Origin: Ruegeria conchae
GTDB lineage: Bacteria > Pseudomonadota > Alphaproteobacteria > Rhodobacterales > Rhodobacteraceae
Assembly (NCBI RefSeq): GCF_000192475.1
Contig: NZ_AEYW01000025.1
Span: forward strand, 62,001 to 126,000
Reading direction: 5' to 3'
Length of the DNA: 64,000 nucleotides
The position numbers and the translations under genes are program-made. Positions 27,562 through 37,603 of the stretch are shown one piece after another. The notes below the pieces were generated by a model. It had not been told where the DNA came from and did not search any database. It worked only from the letters and a program-made list of their open reading frames with translations. Positions within the stretch are counted from its first letter, which is position 1, and the number at the start of each line of letters is the position of its first letter.

Positions 27562-28442
27562 GCTTTTCGCCCGCGCCAGAGAATATAAAGACCGGAGGCC
27601 ACGATCAGGGCGCTGCCAATCCACATTGTTTGATCCAATTGCTCTTTGAATAAGAACACACCCAGACCGATCCCGAACAGAAGCCGAGAATACCTAAAGG
27701 GTGTTACAGCTGAAACTTCGCCCGTCCGCATTGCTTTCATGAGTGACGCATAGGCGATCGTCCCAATCACTACTGCGGTCGCAATGTAGGCACCAGTACT
27801 GCCCGTCAAGGCTACCATCGGCGCGCCCTCGTAGAATCGATAGGCGATACCAGCAACCACGACCGAGAGGAACCCGTAGAACCCCAGCACGTCTGCACCC
27901 AGTGTCGCGGGCGCGGCGCGGCTCGCCAGATCGCGACCCGCAAATCCCAACATCCCGAACACCGCCAGAAGTGACAGCATCGTAAAACTATCGCCTGTTG
28001 GTCGGATGATGATGACGACACCGACCAGACCAATTGCAATCGCGCTCCAGCGTCGCCAGCCGACGGTTTCCCCAAAGAAAAGCGCCGCACTAGCAACCAC
28101 GACCAGCGGCGTGGCCTGCAAAATCACTGTCGCAGATGAGAGTGGCGTCAGAGCGATTGCCAGCAAATAGAACATCCGTCCGAGGATCTCGAAAAAGACG
28201 CGAATTTTCATGGGCCGAGACAAGACATCGGGATGGAATAACCGCCCGCCGCGTAAGGTTGTGACGCATGCAAAAATCATTGATCCGCCCGTCCCAAACA
28301 GAAGCAAAACCTGCCAGATCGGCAAGTTAGCCGATGCGCCTTTTAGCAGCGCGTCTTCGATCGCGAACAAAGCCATGGCGGCGATCATCCAGGCGCTACC
28401 GATCAGGTTCGACCGGGGGTCGGTTTGGATCTGCGGTGTCAT
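27558..28442 (-). CDS. DMT superfamily transporter with two EamA domains
   Basis: Inner-membrane carrier of 294 residues and about ten helices in two EamA repeats (about 15-145 and 155-290). Typical pieces are [23 protein letters not shown] at the end of the first half and [22 protein letters not shown] in the second. Its stop overlaps the end of uvrC by four bases on the other strand. Substrate unknown; relatives export amino acids or metabolites. Confidence 0.92.
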   Translation of the reverse strand: MTPQIQTDPRSNLIGSAWMIAAMALFAIEDALLKGASANLPIWQVLLLFGTGGSMIFACVTTLRGGRLFHPDVLSRPMKIRVFFEILGRMFYLLAIALTPLSSATVILQATPLVVVASAALFFGETVGWRRWSAIAIGLVGVVIIIRPTGDSFTMLSLLAVFGMLGFAGRDLASRAAPATLGADVLGFYGFLSVVVAGIAYRFYEGAPMVALTGSTGAYIATAVVIGTIAYASLMKAMRTGEVSAVTPFRYSRLLFGIGLGVFLFKEQLDQTMWIGSALIVASGLYILWRGRKA

Positions 28443-28632
28443 GTGGGGTTCAGGTACTTTCAGGTCGGACCATCCGCCAATCTGACTTCAATGTCTTGCG
28501 ATGCCAAGATGAATCTGAAGACTTCTCTACTGTTGCGACTCTGTGACGTGCCACGTGCCAAACGCTTGTGTGCTGTGAGTTTTTCGCGACCTCATCTTTT
28601 ATGTCTCGGGTCGGCGATGTAGGGTCCAAGCC

Positions 28633-29301
28633 ATGAAATGGAACCTGCCGAATATTCTGACCGTCCTGCGCCTCGTGGCTGCGCCGGGTCTTGCCGTGAT
28701 GTTTCTGTATTTCACGCGCCCCTATGCGGATTGGTTTGCGCTGATCCTGTTCCTGACTGCGGCCATCACTGATTGGTTCGACGGCTATCTTGCGCGGGCT
28801 TGGAAACAGGAAACCAAAATCGGGGCCATGCTGGACCCAATCGCCGATAAGGCGATGGTTGTGATCGCGTTGATGATCCTGGTCGGCTACTCGACCGAGC
28901 ACTGGACGCCATGGCTGGTGCTGCCCGCAACGGTGATCCTCTTTCGCGAAGTCTTTGTTTCAGGTCTGCGGGAATATCTGGGTGATGTGGCCGGGACGCT
29001 AAAGGTCACAAAACTAGCCAAGTGGAAAACCACGGCGCAGATGGTGGCAATCGCGATCCTGTTTTCGCAGGGCATATTCGAACACCACTTCGTGATGGCC
29101 ACGTTCGGCATGGACGCCACGACCATCGATCAGGTGTTGACCGGGCAGGTAGAGGATCTGGGCCACATGCGCTGGCATCTTGAAGGCATGTTCTGGTCTG
29201 GCCGTATTGGTCTGTGGCTGCTGTGGATCGCTGCGACGCTGACATTGATCACCGGCTATGACTACCTACGTAAAGCCATGCCCCACCTGAAGGAGAGCTA
29301 A
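28633..29301 (+). CDS. pgsA: CDP-diacylglycerol-glycerol-3-phosphate 3-phosphatidyltransferase
   Basis: Makes phosphatidylglycerophosphate, the first committed step to phosphatidylglycerol and cardiolipin. 222 residues with about five helices. The CDP-alcohol phosphotransferase motif with all its Asp residues is seen as DGYLARAWKQETKIGAMLDP followed by IADK. It lies 3 bases before moaD, and uvrC is the nearest plus-strand gene upstream; uvrC-pgsA-moaD-moaE is an order I recall from other Rhodobacterales. Confidence 0.96.
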   Translation: MKWNLPNILTVLRLVAAPGLAVMFLYFTRPYADWFALILFLTAAITDWFDGYLARAWKQETKIGAMLDPIADKAMVVIALMILVGYSTEHWTPWLVLPATVILFREVFVSGLREYLGDVAGTLKVTKLAKWKTTAQMVAIAILFSQGIFEHHFVMATFGMDATTIDQVLTGQVEDLGHMRWHLEGMFWSGRIGLWLLWIAATLTLITGYDYLRKAMPHLKES

Positions 29302-29304
29302 GCA

Positions 29305-29550
29305 ATGGACGTGCTGTATTTTGCCTGGGTGCGTGAACGCATCGGTCTGCCGAAAGAAAAGGTTGAGACGCAGGCCGCAACGGTGTCTGATCTGGTCGCC
29401 GAGCTTAGCGCGCGAGAGGACCGCTATGCGGCGGCCTTTGCCGATCTGTCTGCGCTGCGGGTGGCTCTGGATCAGGAATTGTCAGATTTTGACGCGTCAC
29501 TGGCGGGAGTGCGCGAGGTCGCGTTTTTCCCACCCATGACCGGTGGTTAA
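29305..29550 (+). CDS. moaD: Molybdopterin synthase small subunit
   Basis: Sulfur carrier of molybdopterin synthase, 81 residues, ubiquitin-like fold. It ends in the Gly-Gly tail (PPMTGG) that is thiocarboxylated. Start MDVLYFAWVRERIG is typical. It overlaps moaE by eight bases and follows pgsA by three. Confidence 0.96.
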   Translation: MDVLYFAWVRERIGLPKEKVETQAATVSDLVAELSAREDRYAAAFADLSALRVALDQELSDFDASLAGVREVAFFPPMTGG

Positions 29551-29995
29551 ATTGCGCATCTCGGTTCAGGAAGAAGAGTTCGATCTGGGTGCCGAGGCCA
29601 GTGCTTTTGCCGCCGGAGATGACGCCAATGGGGCCATCGTGACCTTCACAGGCGTCGTCCGTGATCTTGCTTCGGGCGATCTGGACGTGATGGAGATCGA
29701 GCACTACCCCGGAATGACCCAGCGCGCCTTGACCAAGATCGCCGAAGAGGCGCAGAAACGCTGGTCTTTGGGGGATGTGCTGGTGATCCACCGCCATGGG
29801 CGGCTTGCGCCGGGCGACCGGATCATGATGGTGGCCACCGCTGCACGGCACCGCAAGGATGCGTTCGAGGCGGCGGAATACCTGATGGACTACCTGAAAT
29901 CCCGCGCTCCATTCTGGAAAAAGGAAATCACCTCGGACGGGGCCGAATGGGTCGCGGCCAAGGATGAGGACGAGGACGCGCTGACTCGGTGGTAA
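29543..29995 (+). CDS. moaE: Molybdopterin synthase catalytic subunit
   Basis: Transfers sulfur from MoaD to cyclic pyranopterin monophosphate to give molybdopterin. 150 residues from GTG 29543. Family sequence GAIVTFTGVVRD, EIEHYPGMTQ, HRHGRLAPGD and the catalytic-Lys region FWKKE are present. The GTG start overlaps the moaD tail by eight bases, so translation is coupled. moaB, another cofactor gene, is 32 kb away at 62467. Confidence 0.97.
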   Translation: MVKLRISVQEEEFDLGAEASAFAAGDDANGAIVTFTGVVRDLASGDLDVMEIEHYPGMTQRALTKIAEEAQKRWSLGDVLVIHRHGRLAPGDRIMMVATAARHRKDAFEAAEYLMDYLKSRAPFWKKEITSDGAEWVAAKDEDEDALTRW

Positions 29996-30003
29996 AGACT
30001 GGG

Positions 30004-30022
30004 TCCGGCACCCGTTGCCGGA
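30004..30022. terminator. Hairpin after moaE
   Basis: TCCGGCA-CCCGT-TGCCGGA, a 7-bp stem nine bases past the moaE stop and before the convergent gene ending at 30045. No T run follows, so it is a weak candidate. Confidence 0.4.
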
Positions 30023-30044
30023 TGCCGAGATTGGGTTGATCGAC

Positions 30045-30575
30045 TTAACTGCTTTGTTCCGTGTTGCAGGTCCGAGCAGCTTCGATCGCTTTCAGAGTGC
30101 CATCAAGGCTTACGGTGAATCCGGTTTCTTTTTCCGGGAAAACCGTCATCTCATATTTCTTCATGACGTCTTCGACAAATTGCGGATTGTTGGCCAGAAT
30201 GTAGCCCCCTGTGTATCCTTCAGCGAGGTGCTTTGTCTTCTTGCGCGCTTCGGCCGAGTAAACGTTGCCGTCCAGCGATAGGATGATTTCCTCCTTTTTG
30301 CCTTTCAAGCCGATGTCGTTTTGTGTGAAGACGCCGAGATAACCCATCTCCTGATCTTTTGTCAGTCCCATCTGAACGACGTTGCTGTTACCGTCGACAC
30401 GCTCGATCAGGCAGGACCCACGGGTTTCATCCACATAGATGGTCCAACCGGACTCTTCACCCCATTTTGTAAAGGTGTCATTCTCTGACGGGATCACATC
30501 GCTTGAGGCGACTGCAGCGGTCGTCACAAACATCCCAAGGATTGCGGCGGTCTTAAAAGTTGGTTTGAAAAACAT
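30045..30575 (-). CDS. Secreted protein of unknown function
   Basis: 176 residues from ATG 30575 with GGAGTG upstream. An N-terminal signal peptide is clear (basic MFFKPTFK, hydrophobic TAAILGMFVTTAAVA, cleavage near AVASS). The mature part has SGWTIYVDETRGSCLIERVD, which resembles the start of a small family of Rhodobacteraceae secreted proteins, and two Cys. No enzyme motif is visible. The frame is open upstream to 30638 without a good start. It stands alone on the minus strand. Confidence 0.75.
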   Translation of the reverse strand: MFFKPTFKTAAILGMFVTTAAVASSDVIPSENDTFTKWGEESGWTIYVDETRGSCLIERVDGNSNVVQMGLTKDQEMGYLGVFTQNDIGLKGKKEEIILSLDGNVYSAEARKKTKHLAEGYTGGYILANNPQFVEDVMKKYEMTVFPEKETGFTVSLDGTLKAIEAARTCNTEQSS

Positions 30576-30738
30576 AGTACACTCCAGTTTCTTGGATCGT
30601 GAACAGTTCAGTGCGCAGGCAAAAACACACCAATTCATATTATTGAATAAGTTGTGGAAATGAAGACAGTGCTCGCCTATCGGCCAAAATACGCCGATCT
30701 AAGCGTAGAAACAGGATTAGCTTTCTAGGTTGCCAAGA

Positions 30739-31059
30739 TCAGTCTGCGTTGTTGATCCTACCACGCAGCTCTTCAGCCTCTTGCCGCGCGGCACGCAATC
30801 CCTCCATCGCTGCACTCAGTTCGGCTTCGGTCTGCGTTAGCTGGTTGGTCAGCTCCGCTTCGCGTTGCTGCAGATAGGTGATTGCTTGATCGCGCGTTTC
30901 CTCGGCCTCGTGCAACTCCTGGCTCATGCGATCCAGATCAGCCACGTCGCTTTGACGGACGCGCGACAGTCGATGTGCCAGCCAGTTCGCAAACCAGCCC
31001 ATGCAGAAGGCAGCAAACAGGATGATAGCGGTGGCGATAACGAATTCGATTCTGTTCAC
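30739..31059 (-). CDS. Membrane-anchored coiled-coil protein
   Basis: 106 residues from GTG 31059. One N-terminal helix (IEFVIATAIILFAAFCMGWFA) is followed by a long charged coiled coil (about 40-105) of Glu, Gln and Arg (ELHEAEETRDQAITYLQQRE). The start lies one base after the stop of the OmpA/BON gene, so the two are an operon; the coiled coil may sit near the OmpA protein in the envelope, which is inference. No known domain recognised. Confidence 0.78.
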   Translation of the reverse strand: MNRIEFVIATAIILFAAFCMGWFANWLAHRLSRVRQSDVADLDRMSQELHEAEETRDQAITYLQQREAELTNQLTQTEAELSAAMEGLRAARQEAEELRGRINNAD

Positions 31060-31060
31060 T

Positions 31061-33001
31061 TTATTGGTCCTCTGAGCCTGCATCCTGGGCTTCGGCGTCC
31101 GGTGATTCTGCTTCTACGGCTTCAAGCCCGGTCTCAGTATCTGGCACAGGTTCAGGCCGGATCAGATGAAACTTGATGCGGCGGTTTATTTCACGGCCTT
31201 CTTCGGTGTCATTGTCCGCAATTGGCTGCGTCTCGCCATATCCGACCGCTGAAAAGCTTGAGGTGGGGACACGCCGACCACGTAGTTCGTTCAGGATAGA
31301 TTGCGCACGCGCCTGGCTGAGTTGCTGGTTCATTTCCTCGCGACCCTGACTGTCGGTATGGCCCTGTATTTCCAATCGTATCGGGCCGCATTCGCGCAGG
31401 ATGTCCGCGATCTGATTCAACGCATCGCGCGAGTCGGAGGCGACTGTCGCCGACCCTGGTTCGAAGGCGATTTTACTATTGCTTTGAACTTCGGCGATCT
31501 GTTCTTCGCAAACCTCCGGATCTGGCAGCGCATCTTGAGGCGCTGGCGGTTCAACATAGGTGATCGACAGGTTGAAATCCTGAGCGTCGCCCAGCTTGTC
31601 CGATAGCAATCCAGCGATCCGCGCCTTTGCATCGGGATCGTGGCTGACCCCTGTCAGCGAAACGTCGTCTGGCGTTACAGTCAATGCTCCGTTGTGTAGA
31701 TGAGATAAGGCATCGAGCCCGGCCAGAACCCGAACGGGCCAATCGGTTGGCAGGTCCTGAACCACACGGGTGGCGGTGTAAACCTGCGTTGATCCAAAGG
31801 CGGCGCGGGCGAAACTGTCGGTCATGTCGCGTAAGGTCTCGTCACTGACACGGCCACGCAACTGCACCAGACCTTCAGGGCTGAGGGTGGCGTTGAATTC
31901 AATCGGTCCAGCGGGATCGTCGGGCTCGGGTTCAGGCAGTACTGCATGAAGGGCGAATACGTCGGGAAGCGCGTTTTCCAATTCCCCCACAACACGATCA
32001 AACAAGATGGGGCTGGTATCTTGGGCCGCTACCAACGTGATGTCGGCATCCGACATGGTGACCGACCCCTGTCCAATCTCGGCCAGTGCCAAGATGCTTA
32101 GCTGTGCAGCATTAGACCAGCGAGGCGAAGGAACCCCCAGCCCGATTGTACAGGAATATTGCCCGGTCAAACCAGCCTCGCGCGCGGTGGCGACGATCAG
32201 CTCCCGCGCGTCTTCACTCTGAGCAGAGCAGGCATCAAACTGTCCGCCGTTTTCATCTATCAGATAGCGGAGCGTAAACGGCGTGATAACGGGGCGGGGC
32301 GCCGAGATGGAAAGGCCGATTCGCAGTCCGGGCGGTGCGGCACGGCTCAGGTCTTGTTCCAGCCTGTCTTTCTCCTGCTGGCTATCGGCGATGGCGGTGA
32401 TACGTACCAATCCAGGGCTGGCGGAAATCTTGGCACGGGGCAGGCCAGAAAGTGCCTCGATTGCATAATCTATGGCTTGATCCCATCCCTTGGGTTCGGC
32501 GTAGTCCGCGCTTTCCATCAGATCAGAAACGGATGAGTTCTGATCAAGTCGCTGCAACCTGTCGATCAGGTCGTCGCGATCCAAGCTCGCGGGCACGAGG
32601 CCGATGATTGTTATGCCGCTGTCATTGCGCAATATCTCGGCCGAAAAACGGGGCGGGGTCAGGTCGGCGGTGGGCGCGACCTCCATCTCATCGATTACAC
32701 GCGAGGTATCAACTTCGGTTCCGGCGGCGGTCAGTGCGTTGAACCGGGTAGCTTCATCCGGGGCAGTACCAGTCAATACAACACGCAACCCATCGGATTG
32801 GACCTCGGCCCAGTCATGGCCCTTGAGATTCAAAGCCCGACGTACTGCAAACTCCGATGCATCTTCTATCTTTGTCACTGCATAGCTCGCCGCCACCAGA
32901 GACAGCACGGCGGTCACCGCAAAGATCAACGCAACGGCAAGAGCGTAAGGCATGCGCATAGGTGGGATCGAAACTCCTCGGGCGGTTGGTTCCGGACTCA
33001 T
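31061..33001 (-). CDS. OmpA-family protein with BON-like repeats
   Basis: 646 residues from ATG 33001; starts at 33025 (TTG) or at the later ATG of MRMPYALA are also possible. One N-terminal helix (ALAVALIFAVTAVLSLVAASYAV) anchors it in the inner membrane. Several BON-like segments follow (for example VQSDGLRVVLTGTAPDEATR). The C-terminal OmpA peptidoglycan-binding domain (about 515-630) has SKIAFEPGSATV, IQGHTDSQG, the LSQARAQSILN region and GYGETQPIADN. It ends in an acidic tail. It precedes the coiled-coil gene and its start region faces the ubiA stop. Confidence 0.88.
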   Translation of the reverse strand: MSPEPTARGVSIPPMRMPYALAVALIFAVTAVLSLVAASYAVTKIEDASEFAVRRALNLKGHDWAEVQSDGLRVVLTGTAPDEATRFNALTAAGTEVDTSRVIDEMEVAPTADLTPPRFSAEILRNDSGITIIGLVPASLDRDDLIDRLQRLDQNSSVSDLMESADYAEPKGWDQAIDYAIEALSGLPRAKISASPGLVRITAIADSQQEKDRLEQDLSRAAPPGLRIGLSISAPRPVITPFTLRYLIDENGGQFDACSAQSEDARELIVATAREAGLTGQYSCTIGLGVPSPRWSNAAQLSILALAEIGQGSVTMSDADITLVAAQDTSPILFDRVVGELENALPDVFALHAVLPEPEPDDPAGPIEFNATLSPEGLVQLRGRVSDETLRDMTDSFARAAFGSTQVYTATRVVQDLPTDWPVRVLAGLDALSHLHNGALTVTPDDVSLTGVSHDPDAKARIAGLLSDKLGDAQDFNLSITYVEPPAPQDALPDPEVCEEQIAEVQSNSKIAFEPGSATVASDSRDALNQIADILRECGPIRLEIQGHTDSQGREEMNQQLSQARAQSILNELRGRRVPTSSFSAVGYGETQPIADNDTEEGREINRRIKFHLIRPEPVPDTETGLEAVEAESPDAEAQDAGSEDQ

Positions 33002-33025
33002 ACAGAGCCCATCACGGAGGTGCAA

Positions 33026-33988
33026 TCAGAGCAAAAGGGCGACGCAGAGGAAGATCAGCGGAATCAAGCCGGTGTCGCGATTGGCCCGAAACAGTTGCAG
33101 CAATTTGGCGTTGTCTTCCGTGTCTAACCCCCTCAATTGCCAGGCAAGGTGCCATCCCATCGCCCAAGGCCCGCTTAGCGCTACGACCAATGCAAGGACC
33201 GACGCCTCCGGCAATGCCGCATCGATAATCGCAAGTCCCATCAGACTGACCGTTCCTATCAGAAAATATTTGAGCCAACGCGCGGTATCGGTTCCGAACA
33301 GTCGGGCAGTGGATTTGATTCCGATCAGTTCGTCGTCCTCTGCATCCTGATGGGCATAGATCGTGTCATAAAACAGGGTCCAGGCAATGCCTGACAGATA
33401 GAGCATGATGGCGGGCCGGCCGACCGTTCCGGTATGTGCTGCCCATGCCAGCAATGCGCCCCAGTTAAAGGCCAGCCCCAGAAAAATCTGTGGCCACCAA
33501 GTAAACCGTTTCGCAAATGGATAGATCGTGACGGGAAGCAACGATAAAACACCCATTGCAATGGCGGCCTGGTTGAAAGTCAGAAGAATCGCCAGTGCCA
33601 ACAAGCATTGCAACACCATCCAGAACACTGCCTGACGCACACTGACCTGACCCGATGGTATTGGGCGCGAGCGGGTGCGCTCGACCTTCCCGTCGAACTC
33701 CCGATCGGTGATGTCATTCCACGTACAGCCCGCGCCGCGCATCAGGAAGGCTCCGATGGCGCAACCGATGGCGATCCAAAGATCCTCCCATCGGGGTTGC
33801 CCGTCGCTGAGGATGGCCAGTGCCAGACCCCACCAGCAGGGAATCAGCAACAACCATGTGCCAATAGGCCGATCAGCCCGGCTGAGCCGCAGGTAAGGGC
33901 GCGCAAAGGTGGGTGCGTACGTGTCGACCCAGTTGCCGGTCGCGGCATCGGCGACCTGACCGTCTGGTGTTGGGGCATTGCCTTGCAT
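33026..33988 (-). CDS. ubiA: 4-hydroxybenzoate polyprenyltransferase
   Basis: Attaches the polyprenyl tail to 4-hydroxybenzoate in ubiquinone synthesis; integral membrane enzyme. 320 residues from ATG 33988. Both prenyl-diphosphate Asp motifs are present: NDITDREFDGKVERT near residue 95 and DTIYAHQDAEDDE near 215. About eight helices. It is divergent from rsmE with 12 bases between start codons. A COQ9-family gene of the same pathway is at 50440. Confidence 0.97.
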   Translation of the reverse strand: MQGNAPTPDGQVADAATGNWVDTYAPTFARPYLRLSRADRPIGTWLLLIPCWWGLALAILSDGQPRWEDLWIAIGCAIGAFLMRGAGCTWNDITDREFDGKVERTRSRPIPSGQVSVRQAVFWMVLQCLLALAILLTFNQAAIAMGVLSLLPVTIYPFAKRFTWWPQIFLGLAFNWGALLAWAAHTGTVGRPAIMLYLSGIAWTLFYDTIYAHQDAEDDELIGIKSTARLFGTDTARWLKYFLIGTVSLMGLAIIDAALPEASVLALVVALSGPWAMGWHLAWQLRGLDTEDNAKLLQLFRANRDTGLIPLIFLCVALLL

Positions 33989-34000
33989 ATGTAGGGTCTC

Positions 34001-34726
34001 ATGACTGCGAAGATCAGATTGTATGTAGAGCACCCTTTAGGTCCGGGGCAATCGGTTCCTTTGACGCGCGAACAGGCCCATTACCTGTTCGGTGTCATGC
34101 GCTTGTCGGTTGGCAGGCAGGTTGCCCTGTTCAACGGGCAGGATGGAGAGTGGCTGTCCGATGTCGCCGAGGCGAGCAAACGTGGCGGCCTACTGTCCTG
34201 TGCAGAGCAAACGAAGCCGCTGCAACTGCCGCCCGATCTGTGGCTGCTCTTCGCGCCGATTAAAAAGGCGCGGACCGATTTCATCGTTGAAAAAGCAGCT
34301 GAAATGGGCGCTGCGCGGATTATGCCGGTACAGACAGGGTTCACCAATTCCGAGCGTATTCGGCAGGATCGGCTGCAAGCGCATGCGGTGGAAGCAGCGG
34401 AACAATGTGGCGGGACCTTCGTGCCAGAGGTCACTGAATTGCAGCGACTGGACCGCGTGCTTGATGCATGGCCTGAAGATCGTCAGTTGATGTTCTGTGA
34501 CGAGGCCGAGGTTGGCTCGGCCCTGCGATTGGCCGAAAACGAACCAGGTCAGCCATGGGCCATCCTCATTGGCCCAGAGGGTGGTTTTTCCGACCACGAA
34601 CGCAAGCGACTGAAGGCGTTGCCCTATGCTCATGTGGTCAGCCTCGGCCCCCGTATCCTGCGTGCCGATACGGCCGCTGTTGCTGCGATGACCATGTGGC
34701 AGCAGGCACTGGGGGATTGGTCTTGA
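34001..34726 (+). CDS. rsmE: 16S rRNA (uracil-1498-N3)-methyltransferase
   Basis: SPOUT methyltransferase of the small ribosomal subunit, 241 residues. N-terminal PUA-like domain (REQAHYLFGVMRLSVG) and the C-terminal knot with LIGPEGGFSDHE and LGPRILRADTAAVAA, the S-adenosylmethionine site, are intact. The following GNAT gene starts inside its stop codon (TGATG). It is divergent from ubiA with only 12 bases between the two start codons. Confidence 0.96.
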   Translation: MTAKIRLYVEHPLGPGQSVPLTREQAHYLFGVMRLSVGRQVALFNGQDGEWLSDVAEASKRGGLLSCAEQTKPLQLPPDLWLLFAPIKKARTDFIVEKAAEMGAARIMPVQTGFTNSERIRQDRLQAHAVEAAEQCGGTFVPEVTELQRLDRVLDAWPEDRQLMFCDEAEVGSALRLAENEPGQPWAILIGPEGGFSDHERKRLKALPYAHVVSLGPRILRADTAAVAAMTMWQQALGDWS

Positions 34727-35571
34727 TGTGGCGGCCGGCACAGGAAACGGACCTGCCGGATATTGACGCATTTCTATCCCAGCACATCCAGACATCCATG
34801 TTTCCGTTGGCTAATCTGCGAGATTTCGGTCTGCGTAAATTGCATCCCCGGTCGTTGAAAGCCTGGGTGCTTGGCGATCCGTTTCGCGCTGTCTTTGCCA
34901 TCACCAACGAAGGTATGATCCTGTCACAATGTCCGAACTGTTCGGATGATGAGCTTGCTGAGGCCATAAGCCTGATCCGAGGGCACGCTCTGTTTGGCAT
35001 TGCCTCGGAAGCCACGCAGGCGCGGTGGCTCATGCAGCTTGGTGGCTGGGAAGACCGGCCCGCGACGCTTAACAGTGATGAGCCGGGGTTTTCGCTGGAG
35101 CTGGATCAGCTTCGCATTCCAGACGTTTCAGGCGCCCGTCTGGTTCCTCTGGATGAAGTCGACAGGGCAATCACCGAGAACTGGCGGCACGACTATCTGA
35201 TCGAGGCCATGGATTTTGCTCCCGACAGGGCAAAAACACAGGCAGGCGAAGATTTCGAAGCTTATTGCACGCGCGATTCCCACCGGGTTCTTCTGGTCAA
35301 CGATCGGCCCGTCGCCATGACAGGCTTCAATGCGCGCCTGCCCGAGATCGTACAGATCGGAGGGGTCTACACGCCACCCGAATTGCGTGGCCGAGGTTAT
35401 GCGCGTCTCGCTGTTGCCTTGCATCTGTCCGAGGCGCGGGACGCTGGAGTTTCACGTTCAGTTCTGTTTGCCGCTTCCGATTCCGCCGCGCGTGCTTATA
35501 TGGCTATTGGGTTCCAACCAGCGGGCTATTTCTCGCTGATCTTGTTCACAAACCCGGAGGACACAGCATGA
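34726..35571 (+). CDS. GNAT-family N-acetyltransferase
   Basis: 281 residues from ATG 34726, which overlaps the rsmE stop. The acetyl-CoA-binding motif is GVYTPPELRGRGYARLAVA in the C-terminal GNAT domain (about 150-275). The N-terminal half is a degenerate second GNAT-like unit (QETDLPDIDAFLSQ). Substrate is unknown. The next gene overlaps by ATGA. Confidence 0.9.
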   Translation: MWRPAQETDLPDIDAFLSQHIQTSMFPLANLRDFGLRKLHPRSLKAWVLGDPFRAVFAITNEGMILSQCPNCSDDELAEAISLIRGHALFGIASEATQARWLMQLGGWEDRPATLNSDEPGFSLELDQLRIPDVSGARLVPLDEVDRAITENWRHDYLIEAMDFAPDRAKTQAGEDFEAYCTRDSHRVLLVNDRPVAMTGFNARLPEIVQIGGVYTPPELRGRGYARLAVALHLSEARDAGVSRSVLFAASDSAARAYMAIGFQPAGYFSLILFTNPEDTA

Positions 35572-36095
35572 GTTTCATCCGACCAGAAGCCAAACTGGCC
35601 ATGTGGCGCTGGCGCGAAGTGCTGGTTGCTGGATTTGTCCTGCTGCTGGGCCTGAGCTGGATCAACGGACCCGGTGGATTGCTGGGCTGGTTGGGTTGGA
35701 TTTTGGTGGTCGTTTCGATTGCACTGGCCGTAATCGGATTACAGCGTGCGCGCTTTCGCACCGGTGCAGGTGGTCCGGGTGTTGTGACCATCGATGAAGG
35801 CCAGATCACCTATCTTGGCCCTTTAGATGGCGGGATCGTTGCTGCGCGCGAAATCGAACGACTTGCGCTGGACCCAACCGCGCGCCCAGCTCTTTGGGTT
35901 CTGGACCAGCCGGGGCAACCGACTCTTCACATTCCGGTGAACGCCGAAGGGGCTGAGGCTCTGTTTGATGTGTTTTCGAACCTGCCAGGGTTGAAAACTG
36001 AACAAATGCTGTCGGAACTCAACGGTGGATCAGCGCATCCTGTTGTGATTTGGGAACGGACGCCCTCGCGCCCGGCTCATCTCAGGCTGCATTGA
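35568..36095 (+). CDS. Two-helix membrane protein of unknown function
   Basis: 175 residues from ATG 35568 with GGAGG upstream. Two adjacent helices near residues 17-60 (VLVAGFVLLLGLSWI and WILVVVSIALAVIGL) precede a soluble part of about 110 residues (ITYLGPLDGGIVAAREIERLAL) that has the look of a small beta-rich, PH-like domain. It is coupled to the GNAT gene by ATGA and lies 67 bases before gshA. Confidence 0.8.
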   Translation: MSFIRPEAKLAMWRWREVLVAGFVLLLGLSWINGPGGLLGWLGWILVVVSIALAVIGLQRARFRTGAGGPGVVTIDEGQITYLGPLDGGIVAAREIERLALDPTARPALWVLDQPGQPTLHIPVNAEGAEALFDVFSNLPGLKTEQMLSELNGGSAHPVVIWERTPSRPAHLRLH

Positions 36096-36162
36096 CACTG
36101 GCGCGGTTTGCGCTCAGGACTGACCTTCAAGACAGACATATCAGGATCGGAGCACGGGTAAC

Positions 36163-37533
36163 ATGTCCATCCCCCAGTCCGGCGGCGGACCGATCGAACG
36201 CCATGAGCAACTGGCCGAATATCTGGAATCGGGCTGCAAGCCCAAGGATGATTGGCGCATTGGCACCGAGCATGAGAAGTTCGGATATTGTAAAGACACG
36301 CTGAAACCGCTGCCGTTTGAAGGCAAACGGTCCATCGTGGCTGTGCTGGAAGGGTTGCGTGATCGTCATGGTTGGGCCGAGGTGCGCGAAGCCGGGCATC
36401 TGATCGGGCTTGAGAAGGATGGTGCGAACGTCAGCTTGGAGCCGGGTGGCGCGTTGGAGCTGTCGGGTGCTCCGCTTGAGACGATCCACGAGACCTGCGA
36501 TGAGGTGAATATCCACCTGCGTGAGGTGAAGGATATAGCTGATGAGATCGGCGTAGGATTTATCGGTCTGGGTGCGGCTCCTATCTGGACCCATGACGAG
36601 ATGCCGCTGATGCCCAAAGGCCGTTACCGGCTGATGAACGACTATATGGAGAAAGTCGGCACCATGGGCCGCGCCATGATGCGGCGCACCTGCACGGTTC
36701 AGGTCAATATCGACTTTGGGTCCGAGGCGGACATGGTGCAGAAACTGCGCGTCGCACTGGCCCTGCAGCCGGTGGCGACGGCGCTGTTTGCGAATTCTCC
36801 GTTCTTCGAGGGCAAGGTGAACGGCCAGAAAAGCTGGCGCAGTTATATCTGGCGCCATCTGGATGATGCGCGAACCGGTATGCTGCCCTTTGTGTTCGAA
36901 GAGGGTTTCGGGTTCGAACGCTATGTACAATATGCGCTCGATGTACCGATGTATTTCGTCTATCGCGACGGGCAATATATCAACGCGCTGGGCATGTCAT
37001 TCCGCGACTTCCTGCAGGGCAAACTGCCTGCACTGCCCGGTGAGACGCCGACTCTGTCCGATTGGGCAGATCACCTGACCACGGCCTTCCCCGAGGCGCG
37101 GATTAAGAAATTCATGGAGATGCGCGGTGCCGATGGTGGCCCATGGCGCAGGCTTTGTGCGCTGCCGGCCTTCTGGGTCGGTCTGACCTATGACCAAACC
37201 GCGCTGGATGCCGCTTGGGATCTGGCCAAAGGCTGGGATGCCGAAACGCGCGAAGCGCTGCGGGTTGAGGCTGCCAAGGATGGTCTGCAAGCGCAGGTTG
37301 GCAACATCAACATGCATGATCTGGCGCGCGAAGTGGTCTCGATTGCCGAGGCCGGTCTGGCGTCGCGCGCGCGCCCCGGCGCAGGTGGTCTGGTGCAGGA
37401 CGAGACGCATTTCCTGAACGCGCTAAAGGACAGCATCGATACGGGCAAGGTTCCCGCTGATGAGTTGCTGGATCACTACAATGGCGACTGGAATGGCGAT
37501 CTGACCCGGATTTATCCCGAATACAGCTATTGA
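36163..37533 (+). CDS. gshA: Glutamate-cysteine ligase, plant/alphaproteobacterial type
   Basis: First enzyme of glutathione synthesis, joining glutamate and cysteine with ATP. 456 residues, usual for this class. Seen: [12 protein letters not shown] near the N-terminus, [20 protein letters not shown], and [20 protein letters not shown] with the substrate-contacting Arg and Gln residues. Start [12 protein letters not shown] is typical. It lies upstream of pheS with 70 bases between; no terminator was obvious. Confidence 0.96.
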   Translation: MSIPQSGGGPIERHEQLAEYLESGCKPKDDWRIGTEHEKFGYCKDTLKPLPFEGKRSIVAVLEGLRDRHGWAEVREAGHLIGLEKDGANVSLEPGGALELSGAPLETIHETCDEVNIHLREVKDIADEIGVGFIGLGAAPIWTHDEMPLMPKGRYRLMNDYMEKVGTMGRAMMRRTCTVQVNIDFGSEADMVQKLRVALALQPVATALFANSPFFEGKVNGQKSWRSYIWRHLDDARTGMLPFVFEEGFGFERYVQYALDVPMYFVYRDGQYINALGMSFRDFLQGKLPALPGETPTLSDWADHLTTAFPEARIKKFMEMRGADGGPWRRLCALPAFWVGLTYDQTALDAAWDLAKGWDAETREALRVEAAKDGLQAQVGNINMHDLAREVVSIAEAGLASRARPGAGGLVQDETHFLNALKDSIDTGKVPADELLDHYNGDWNGDLTRIYPEYSY

Positions 37534-37603
37534 TCCCCACCGTCCCGCTTGCATTCGCGGGGCGGGGCCGATAGCAGGTTGGCGACCAAATTCAGAGGGC
37601 GTC